NCBI RefSeq assembly: GCF_900109355.1
Contig: NZ_FOBF01000036.1
Span: forward strand, 1 to 48,525
Origin: Nonomuraea pusilla
Lineage (GTDB): Bacteria > Actinomycetota > Actinomycetes > Streptosporangiales > Streptosporangiaceae
Direction: 5' to 3'
DNA: 48,525 nucleotides
A program made the position numbers and the translations under genes. The number at the start of each line of letters is the position of its first letter. Position 1 is the first letter of the stretch. Under the pieces are notes generated by a model. The model searched no databases and was not told where the DNA came from. It saw nothing but the letters and a program-made list of their open reading frames with translations. Shown here in pieces: positions 43,363-48,525 of the stretch.

Positions 43363-43458
43363 GCCCGCAATGGTCGCGACCGCGAGCGGGCGGCGCGTCC
43401 GCCGTGCGCAGACACCTTCCAGCCCCGCCTACTGCGCCGGCGTACTCCAGCGGGAGTA

Positions 43459-44124
43459 TCAACCGGGCGTGACCAGCCCCGTCCGGTAAGCGAACACCAC
43501 GAGCTGGGCCCGGTCCCTCGCGCCCACCTTGATCATGGCTCGTGACACATGCGTCTTGGCGGTCAACGGGCTGACCACCAAGTGCGCCGCGATCTCGTCG
43601 TTGGACAGCCCGGCCGCCACCAGCCTGACCACCTCGCGCTCCCGGCCGGTCAGCAGGGCCAGCTCCGGCGGCTCCGGCCGTGGCCTGGACTCCTGGACAG
43701 CGCCGAGAGACCGGGCGATCACCGCCCGCGTCACGCTGGGCGACAGCAGCGCGTCGCCGCGCGCCACGATCCGCACCGCGTGCAGCAGCTCATCAGGCTC
43801 GATGTCCTTCACCAGGAAACCGCTCGCGCCGGAACGGAGCGCGGCGAAGACATTCGCCTCCTCCGCGAACGTGGTGAGCACGACCACGCGTACGCCGCCC
43901 AGCCCCGGATCGTCCGTGATCCTCCGGGTCGCGGTCACGCCGTCCACTTCCGGCATCCGGATGTCCATCAGCACGACGTCAGGCCGCAGCTCGCGCACCA
44001 ACGCGATCGCCTGCCCACCGTTGGCCGCCTCGCCCACCACCTCGATGTCGGCGGCGCTGTCCAGCAGCGAACGGAAGCCGGCCCGCACCAGCGCCTGGTC
44101 ATCGGCCAGCACCACCCTGATCAC
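43459..44124 (-). CDS. NarL/LuxR-type response regulator
   Basis: A 221-residue regulator. The receiver has Asp8-Asp9, phosphoacceptor Asp54 (VVLMDIRMPEVDG), Thr in VVLTTFAEEAN and Lys in GFLVKDIEPDELL. The C-terminal LuxR helix-turn-helix is LLTGREREVVRLVAAGLSND then EIAAHLVVSPLTAKTHVSRA. The start is the GTG at 44124, with GGAGG four bases upstream; this gives MIRVVLADDQ, the standard N terminus. The GTG overlaps a stop codon (GTGA), but that stop belongs to a 13-codon minicistron made by tandem duplication, not directly to the kinase. The true kinase stop lies 73 bases upstream. Confidence 0.92.
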   Translation of the reverse strand: MIRVVLADDQALVRAGFRSLLDSAADIEVVGEAANGGQAIALVRELRPDVVLMDIRMPEVDGVTATRRITDDPGLGGVRVVVLTTFAEEANVFAALRSGASGFLVKDIEPDELLHAVRIVARGDALLSPSVTRAVIARSLGAVQESRPRPEPPELALLTGREREVVRLVAAGLSNDEIAAHLVVSPLTAKTHVSRAMIKVGARDRAQLVVFAYRTGLVTPG

Positions 44125-44162
44125 GCCGCCTCCAACAGCAGCCGTGCCCACACCCTGATCAC
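44121..44162 (-). CDS. 13-codon minicistron 2 between kinase and regulator
   Basis: The GTG at 44162 overlaps the stop of minicistron 1 and opens a second 13-codon frame (MIRVWARLLLEAA). Its TGA overlaps the GTG of the response regulator. The ribosome binding site is again GGAGG four bases upstream. Translation is not shown by sequence alone. Confidence 0.5.
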   Translation of the reverse strand: MIRVWARLLLEAA

Positions 44163-44200
44163 GCCGCCTCCAGCGGCAGCCGTGCCGACACCCGGATCAC
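44159..44200 (-). CDS. 13-codon minicistron 1 between kinase and regulator
   Basis: The GTG at 44200 overlaps the kinase stop and opens a 13-codon frame (MIRVSARLPLEAA) that ends in another GTGA. It has its own GGAGG site four bases upstream. It arises from the 38-bp duplication. Whether it is translated is unknown; its product is probably irrelevant and any role would be in coupling. Confidence 0.5.
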   Translation of the reverse strand: MIRVSARLPLEAA

Positions 44201-45360
44201 GCCGCCTCCAGCGGCAGCCGTGCCGACACCCGGAAGCCGCGCCCGCGCAGCGGCCCCGCCTCGAACCGCCCGCCCAGCCCTTCAGCGCGCTCCCGCATCC
44301 CCGCCAGACCATGCCCGCCCCCCGACGTCTCCGCCTCGGGGCCCACACCGTCGTCGGTCACCTCGATCGCGATCCACTCCGGCTCCCACGCCAGACAGAC
44401 CCGGGCGCGCGCCGCCGACCCGGCATGGCGCAGCACGTTGGTCAGCGACTCCTGCAAGATCCGGTACGCCGCCCGATCGACCGGTCCTGCCAGCCGCCGG
44501 CCCGCCGTGTCGCCGTCGAATCGCACCTCCAGACCCGCGGCCCGCACGGCGGCCAGAAGATCCGGCAACCGGTCGAGGCCGACATCGCCACCGGTCACCA
44601 CGGCGGGCTCCCCGTCGGCCCGCAACACGCCCAGCGTCGTGCGCATCTCACCCAACGCCGCCTTGCCGGTCAGCCGGATGGCCCTCAGCGCGTCCCGCAC
44701 CCGCTCCGGATCCTGGTCGATCAGGTGCAGCGCGGCGCCGGACTGCACCGTGATGGTGGCGATCGCGTGCGCCACCGTGTCATGCAACTCCCTGGCGATG
44801 CGCAGCCGCTCCTCGGCCACCCGGCGCTCGGCGTCGCGCCGGCGCTGCTCCTCCGCCAGACGAAGCCGCCCGCGCACCTCCGCCGCGTACGCGCGCCGGC
44901 TGCGCACGAGCGCGCCCAGCAGCATCGCGACCACCGCCAACGCCATCGACGGCAGGAACACCGCGACCGCGTCGAGCGGCGGCATGCCGTCCCGCACCGC
45001 CACGACGTATCCCATGGACAGAAACGCGACAGGCACCGGCAGCGCCCGCCACAGGTGGCCCGCCAGCACGGCGTCGTACAGCGGCACAGCCAGCACCACC
45101 GACGGCGGGAAGCCCGGATAACCCAGCGCGTAGAACAGCAGCAGCGCCGCCGAGACGCCGTACAGCGCCGCAGCGGGACTCCACCGCCGCAGCAGCAACG
45201 GCGCGGCCATCGCGACCCCGAGCACGTACGCCAACCAGTCGCGGGAAACGGAGTGCGCCTCCCTGCCGGTGGCGATGGCGATCTCCGCCGCCGCCAGCAC
45301 CACGACCACCACGGCAGCGTCGATCACCCAGCGCCGCACAGCGGGCCGCACCTCGACCAT
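44197..45360 (-). CDS. Sensor histidine kinase
   Basis: A 387-residue kinase with five or six helices in residues 10-150, a coiled-coil-like Arg/Glu-rich segment (RRAYAAEVRGRLRLAEEQRR), a HisKA_3 domain with His193 in IARELHDTVAHAIATI, and an HATPase_c domain (RILQESLTNVLRHAG N box, VTDDGVGPEAE, GGGHGLAGMRERAEGLGG). It lacks a large sensor domain, as in the DesK/LiaS-like group. Its stop TGA overlaps a GTG, but that GTG opens a minicistron in the tandem repeat, so coupling to the regulator is indirect. The ATG at 45360 has GGTGGG upstream. Confidence 0.92.
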   Translation of the reverse strand: MVEVRPAVRRWVIDAAVVVVVLAAAEIAIATGREAHSVSRDWLAYVLGVAMAAPLLLRRWSPAAALYGVSAALLLFYALGYPGFPPSVVLAVPLYDAVLAGHLWRALPVPVAFLSMGYVVAVRDGMPPLDAVAVFLPSMALAVVAMLLGALVRSRRAYAAEVRGRLRLAEEQRRRDAERRVAEERLRIARELHDTVAHAIATITVQSGAALHLIDQDPERVRDALRAIRLTGKAALGEMRTTLGVLRADGEPAVVTGGDVGLDRLPDLLAAVRAAGLEVRFDGDTAGRRLAGPVDRAAYRILQESLTNVLRHAGSAARARVCLAWEPEWIAIEVTDDGVGPEAETSGGGHGLAGMRERAEGLGGRFEAGPLRGRGFRVSARLPLEAA

Positions 45361-45633
45361 GCGCCCACCGTACGCACCCGACCCCGCACCCCTCTACCCC
45401 CGGACGACACCCCACCAACGTCCACGCCCTCGCCACCGCCGCTCCGGGCGTTGACATGGTGAGCAGCCTTCTCCGTTGTTCCCATGGTTCGGGCTGCTGC
45501 TGGGTTGATGAGCCGGGTGAGCCGATGGCGATCGACGGCCGCGGAAACCTTGGAGACCGGTACGTGGGTGGTACGTGATCATGGGCACACCGTTGCTTCG
45601 GGTGGCATCCGGTGGCACACCCGGAAACGCGAA
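45361..45633. other. Intergenic region upstream of the second kinase
   Basis: No convincing gene is seen here. Open frames have no coding character or family match. The segment would carry the kinase promoter; I see no clear -35/-10 pair. Confidence 0.5.
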
Positions 45634-45655
45634 GGACCTGCGTTGCCGCAGGTCC
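45634..45655 (-). terminator. Hairpin downstream of the tRNA-Arg 3' half
   Basis: GGACCTGCG (45634-45642) and CGCAGGTCC (45647-45655) form a perfect 9-bp stem with a TTGC loop, 29 bases beyond the tRNA 3' end on the minus strand. It is the expected position for the terminator of the ancestral tRNA gene. Confidence 0.6.
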
Positions 45656-45683
45656 AGGTGCAAATGCCGATGTAGATCGTGAG

Positions 45684-45724
45684 TGCCCCCTGCAGGATTC
45701 GAACCTGCGCGCCCGGCTCCGGAG
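45684..45724 (-). tRNA. Truncated tRNA-Arg(CCG): anticodon loop to 3' end (probable attachment site)
   Basis: On the minus strand, CTCCGGA (anticodon loop with CCG) is followed by GCCGG, a short variable loop, the T arm GCAGG-TTCGAAT-CCTGC, the acceptor strand AGGGGGC and discriminator A. The 5' half is missing: bases before the loop (AGCCCT) do not pair with GCCGG, and no CCCCC-type acceptor partner or D arm exists upstream. CCA is not encoded. A 3' half cut exactly at the anticodon loop is the usual duplicate left by tyrosine-recombinase integration into a tRNA gene. The intact copy would lie to the right of the window if the element extends that way. Confidence 0.75.
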
Positions 45725-45767
45725 AGGGCTGCACATTCTTTATCCAAGGGCGCTCTGACCTGCGCGT

Positions 45768-45784
45768 ATGCCTCTAAGAGGCAT
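45768..45784. repeat. 17-bp inverted repeat near the attachment site
   Basis: ATGCCTCT (45768-45775) and AGAGGCAT (45777-45784) are perfect arms around one A, about 45 bases on the element side of the tRNA fragment. Integrase arm-type sites lie in such places, but only one copy is seen. Confidence 0.4.
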
Positions 45785-45829
45785 GCGATTCCGGGTGTTG
45801 GTCCATCGTGGGTCCACAATCAAGTGCCT

Positions 45830-46175
45830 TGTGGCGGTGTTTGCGGAGTAGTACGACGCATCGTCGGCCAGCCTGTCGATCGGGACGAGCGTGCCGTCGA
45901 GGACGACATAGGCCAGGCGGGAGGCCTTCCCGAGCGGCGGTGTGCACGTCGTCGACCAGGGCGGCAACCAGGTCGATCGCCTCGCGCACGTAGCGCCTGC
46001 AGTGGGGTGCCGATGACGAACCCGCCGGCCGGGAGTAGGTGTCACCGTTGCGCAGATGGGCCAGCACCAGGAGGGCTTGGTGCCCGGGGGGCCGAGAGGT
46101 CGCCAGCGGGAGCGCCATCGGACGCGGTGAGCGCGGATCGGGTCGGCCGGTCGGGCAAGGGTGCGGCCGGACAGC
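45830..46175 (-). pseudogene. Decayed IS5-type (DDE_Tnp_4-like) transposase
   Basis: Transposase-like segments lie on the minus strand in two alternating frames: PADPIRAHRVRWRSRW, then in another frame HQALLVLAHLRNGDTYSRP and YVREAIDLVAALVDDV, then back to the first frame for AYVVLDGTLVPIDRLADD and SYYS. The LDGTLVPIDR block is the well-known first catalytic Asp region of these transposases. At least two frameshifts and loss of the C-terminal half make it non-functional. Confidence 0.75.
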
Positions 46176-46210
46176 GGAATCGCGGCAGGGTGAGACAGCA
46201 GGCGCAAGGG

Positions 46211-46476
46211 CGAACGCCGAGGCCGACTACGGAGCGCTGTTCGATGCCGCCCACCAGCAGCGCGGTGGCCAGATCGTGGTGGCCTGGGACAACCTCGACA
46301 GCCACACCTCCACTTGAAGAAGAGCCTGGCCAACCGTGCCATGCGCGCCGTCGATCAGCTGCTTGCCTTGGTGAAGAACCGGACCGCCGCCCGAGGCCGT
46401 CGAGCTGCTCAAACGGATACACTACCGCCCCGCCCTCGTCACCGGCTTCCGCGTCAAGACGGGCCTGGACTTTTGA
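46211..46476 (+). pseudogene. Decayed IS630-type transposase, C-terminal part
   Basis: DYGALFDAAHQQRGGQIVVA then WDNLDSH is the DDE_3 region with the second catalytic Asp. It is cut by a stop soon after, and the reading resumes in other frames as KKSLANRAMRAVDQLLALVK and LLKRIHYRPALVTGF before TGA at 46474. The segment that normally holds the PPYAPxLNPxE catalytic Glu motif is deleted. The remnant is back to back with the IS5-type remnant on the other strand. Confidence 0.75.
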
Positions 46477-46587
46477 CCCCGTAACCCCAGCCATCAAGCC
46501 TGGCTAATAGTCGTCCCGCCAGGTGTGCGCTTGCCCTGACCATCACGAAAGCAGCTCTTTAGGACTTGGCACAGCTTCGCCTTGATC

Positions 46588-47124
46588 TTAGCTCGATGCA
46601 AGAACGCCGAAATGCGACGCGTGAACCCATTCCTCGTCAATGACTTCACTAGAGAGCGCCTCGGCAGTTATGAGGACCGCTAGGGCCCAGTCTTCCTCCC
46701 AAATTTTGCTGCCAGCAGGAGTAGCTGAAATCCAGCTTTCGACATGGTCGATATCTGGCTTAGGATCAAGCTCCGGTTCGAATGGGTCGAATGACGCGAC
46801 AAGCCGTCTGTCTGAGAGGTAGGCGATTCCCGGTGGTGCAGTGTCGCTCCACTGAACACTCAGGCATGGGCCATGCTGAGCGAGAGCCAGCAAAGTACTG
46901 TCGCCAGGGCATCCGTTTGGCTGAATAACGAAACTTCCGGAACCGAGGCGTCCGACCACCAAGCGGAAGTCGACGAGTTCGTCGATTGTAGCCAACTGCG
47001 CCTGGTTTGCCTCCAGCTCATACGCTGCCAGTACGTCGTCTGGCGATGCCGCGGGACACCAGATGAGGGTGTCGGCATAGTCGAACTTCTCGTTGAACCA
47101 CGCAAGATACTCCGCGTCGGCCAT
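46588..47124 (-). CDS. DUF6461-like protein, possible immunity partner
   Basis: A 178-residue acidic soluble protein (MADAEYLAWFNEKFDYADTL, SPDDVLAAYELEANQAQLAT, IDELVDFRLVVGRLGSGSFV) whose layout matches DUF6461 proteins as I remember them. No signal peptide is present. The ATG at 47124 has AAAGAG upstream; upstream in-frame codons have no coding character. It lies 93 bases downstream of the nuclease-domain gene on the same strand and shares its lower GC content. Small acidic proteins in this position after a nuclease toxin are often immunity proteins; that role is inference here. Confidence 0.7.
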   Translation of the reverse strand: MADAEYLAWFNEKFDYADTLIWCPAASPDDVLAAYELEANQAQLATIDELVDFRLVVGRLGSGSFVIQPNGCPGDSTLLALAQHGPCLSVQWSDTAPPGIAYLSDRRLVASFDPFEPELDPKPDIDHVESWISATPAGSKIWEEDWALAVLITAEALSSEVIDEEWVHASHFGVLASS

Positions 47125-47217
47125 CGTTTCGTACTCTTTCTGTTTTGCGTGACGTTTGTATTCTGAAGCGCCGTCCGCCGAACTCAAGCCGATCGGCGGA
47201 CGGCACAGAGGCATGTC

Positions 47218-48525
47218 TTACATATCGCACTCAGTGGCGGGGTCGGTTTCGTCAGGAAGTGTGATATCGTCCGGGGGTTTCTGCCCCTTCTTGGTTACGT
47301 GCACCCAGAAGGGATCTTTCTCGAGAATCCTATTATACAGATACCAGTTCTTGAGCTTCGACCCGCCGCTGCAGTTGTCCCCCTTCTCCACAATTGCGAC
47401 GGAGAAATTGATACCCGCAAAAGCGGATCCCTCATGCGTTGAGGCAAATGGATACTCATCGCAGGAAGGCTTAGTGAAGCCAGCTTTGCTGAGCTTCTTG
47501 CATTCTCTGACGGCTGCACGATAGTTAAGGTTTGCGACACTATCCTTAACTCTTCGGTTACTCATGCTTCTCGTAAGGCATCCCGTCCGGCTTTGGCAAC
47601 CTCGATCCGCAGGATTTAGTACGCCTGGGATCTTCTTGGTTTGGCCAGGAAACTTGGGATCGGTGTTCTGTGAATCATAGAGAGCCGTCCAGATGTGTGC
47701 TGCAGTCTGTTCCGACTCCTGTTCATTACCGTTGAGCGACCAAGTCGGCCGGGAACTCCAAACGACGCATCCACCGGAGTAGTACTTGATGTCTGGTGAA
47801 CTATCGCAGCGAAACTCCACTCGTTCGGTGTCTAGACGGCCTATCCTCTTCTCCGGGTCAGTGGTTTTGGGGTAGAAGACTGATGGCTGGATTCCGCAGT
47901 AACCGAAATAGTCTGGAGCCGAAAAGTTCGTTTTTGGCGATGTCAGCGTTATTACTCGGTCGCCGCCTACAGTCCACTGATAGATGGAGTCTTCGATTCC
48001 GTTTGGCTTGTCCGAGATGCAGGTGTTGGAGTTATTTACGTGTACCGATACCGGGCGAGAGGATGCGTCCGAGCCGAAAAGGCCTGGATTGAAGGAATCG
48101 ACTCTGATCCAGACCTTGATCTGACGGCTATCGGTATTCGACTCACCTCGCGCTGCAGTGTTTCCTTTATCGTGTCCAACGTACGTGTGCACAACTATGC
48201 TGATGCGAGCAGACCACTTCTGGCCCGTAGGTACATTATTTACAATCAGCTCTTCTCCAATTCTGCCCGTATAGCAGACATTGAATGAATTTTTGATCCA
48301 TCGCCATGTTGGATATCTCTGTGGCCGGGTCCCCTGGCAGTCCACCTGCTTAAAGCGGCCGTACGGAAATTTGGTTCCCGCAGTCTGGACGCCCTGAGTA
48401 GTTAGCGGCAATACCTGCTGCAGAGTGGCGGTGTTTGTGATGGGGGTGTTGAGGTCGTTCTTGATCTGGTCGGCGGTCTGGGCCAGATTGTAGATGCGGA
48501 CTTCGTCTATGGTTCCGTGGAAGAA
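47218..48525 (-). CDS. LamG plus NucA/NucB-type nuclease protein, C-terminal part (5' end off window)
   Basis: At least 435 residues, open to the right edge. The first visible residues FHGTIDEVRIYNLAQTADQI are the end of a LamG/concanavalin-like domain. A long beta-rich, Cys-containing middle follows (YPTWRWIKNSFNVCYTG, WSARISIVVHTYVG). The C terminus has RAAVRECKKLSKAGFTKPSC then DEYPFASTHEGSAFAGINFS and GDNCSGGSKLKNWYLYNRIL; CDEYPFAST is the signature of NucA/NucB-type deoxyribonucleases. The architecture fits a large secreted protein carrying a C-terminal nuclease, as in polymorphic toxins. A TTG at 48411 is not the start because the LamG reading continues upstream in frame. Composition is less GC-rich than the rest of the window. 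Confidence 0.75.
   Translation of the reverse strand, partial: FFHGTIDEVRIYNLAQTADQIKNDLNTPITNTATLQQVLPLTTQGVQTAGTKFPYGRFKQVDCQGTRPQRYPTWRWIKNSFNVCYTGRIGEELIVNNVPTGQKWSARISIVVHTYVGHDKGNTAARGESNTDSRQIKVWIRVDSFNPGLFGSDASSRPVSVHVNNSNTCISDKPNGIEDSIYQWTVGGDRVITLTSPKTNFSAPDYFGYCGIQPSVFYPKTTDPEKRIGRLDTERVEFRCDSSPDIKYYSGGCVVWSSRPTWSLNGNEQESEQTAAHIWTALYDSQNTDPKFPGQTKKIPGVLNPADRGCQSRTGCLTRSMSNRRVKDSVANLNYRAAVRECKKLSKAGFTKPSCDEYPFASTHEGSAFAGINFSVAIVEKGDNCSGGSKLKNWYLYNRILEKDPFWVHVTKKGQKPPDDITLPDETDPATECDM

Larger units (their letters stand above)
44119..44232 (-). repeat. Three tandem 38-bp copies of the kinase/regulator junction
   Basis: Copies at 44195-44232, 44157-44194 and 44119-44156 each hold, on the minus strand, the last codons of the kinase, a GGAGG ribosome binding site and a GTGA stop-start overlap. 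The first two copies are identical; the copy nearest the regulator differs at a handful of bases. As 38 is not a multiple of three, each copy shifts the frame, and the kinase ends in the first copy. Confidence 0.95.

Noticed and set aside
43549..45462. Long plus-strand open frame opposite the second two-component system
   Set aside because: It is an antisense shadow: rich in Arg, Gly, Pro and His, with no family signal, while the minus strand holds a complete kinase and regulator.
45394..45819. Minus-strand frame across the tRNA fragment that might be an integrase tail
   Set aside because: It lacks the catalytic Arg/His/Tyr motifs of tyrosine recombinases and overlaps the tRNA remnant, so I could not support it.

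Overview
The window is high-GC actinobacterial DNA. G/C-rich third positions, frequent GTG/TTG starts, GTGA and ATGA stop-start overlaps, twin-arginine and lipobox leaders, and many LuxR/TetR/LacI regulators fit a Streptosporangiales or Streptomyces-like soil organism. That assignment is inference from gene content; I see no marker gene that fixes the genus.

Layout. (1) 1-236: 5' end of an IS481-type transposase running off the left edge. (2) 376-5860: a small DUF6223-type membrane protein, a 1227-residue secreted metallophosphoesterase/PQQ-propeller protein, and an overlapping NicO-type nickel/cobalt exporter with a long His-Gly tract. (3) 5857-13659: a sugar/glycoprotein utilisation locus. 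A LacI-family repressor is divergent from an operon of a GH127 beta-L-arabinofuranosidase, a binding-protein ABC importer (lipoprotein plus two permeases) and a secreted HExxH metallopeptidase, ended by a strong hairpin. (4) 13765-18918: alpha/beta hydrolase, GT-C membrane glycosyltransferase, DHA2 exporter, lipoprotein. (5) 18985-21547: two-component system divergent from a secreted GlcG/HbpS-type protein, resembling the SenS/SenR/HbpS redox-sensing arrangement. (6) 21629-29383: ankyrin protein, flavoprotein dehydrogenase, serine hydrolase with an N-terminal repeat domain, a TetR-controlled SDR/tautomerase pair, and two unknown proteins. (7) 29535-34328: large S8 subtilase and a convergent TrmB/LuxR-like regulator. 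(8) 34487-40100: membrane-anchored Cys-motif protein, HEAT-repeat protein, and a three-gene ABC-2 exporter ended by a perfect 16-bp hairpin. (9) 40146-45360: an orphan small gene, two membrane/hydrolase genes, and a second two-component system. (10) 45684-48525: a truncated tRNA-Arg 3' half marks what looks like the edge of an integrated element. To its right are two decayed transposases, a DUF6461 protein, and the C-terminal part of a LamG plus NucA/NucB-nuclease protein running off the right edge, all visibly less GC-rich at the far right.

The most unusual structure is at 44119-44232. Three tandem 38-bp copies of the histidine kinase/response regulator junction turn one GTGA stop-start overlap into a chain of three, creating two 13-codon minicistrons between kinase and regulator. 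The arabinofuranosidase/ABC importer/peptidase locus (possible use of plant hydroxyproline-rich glycoproteins) and the nuclease/DUF6461 pair (possible toxin and immunity) are the best candidates for undescribed systems; both functions are inferred.
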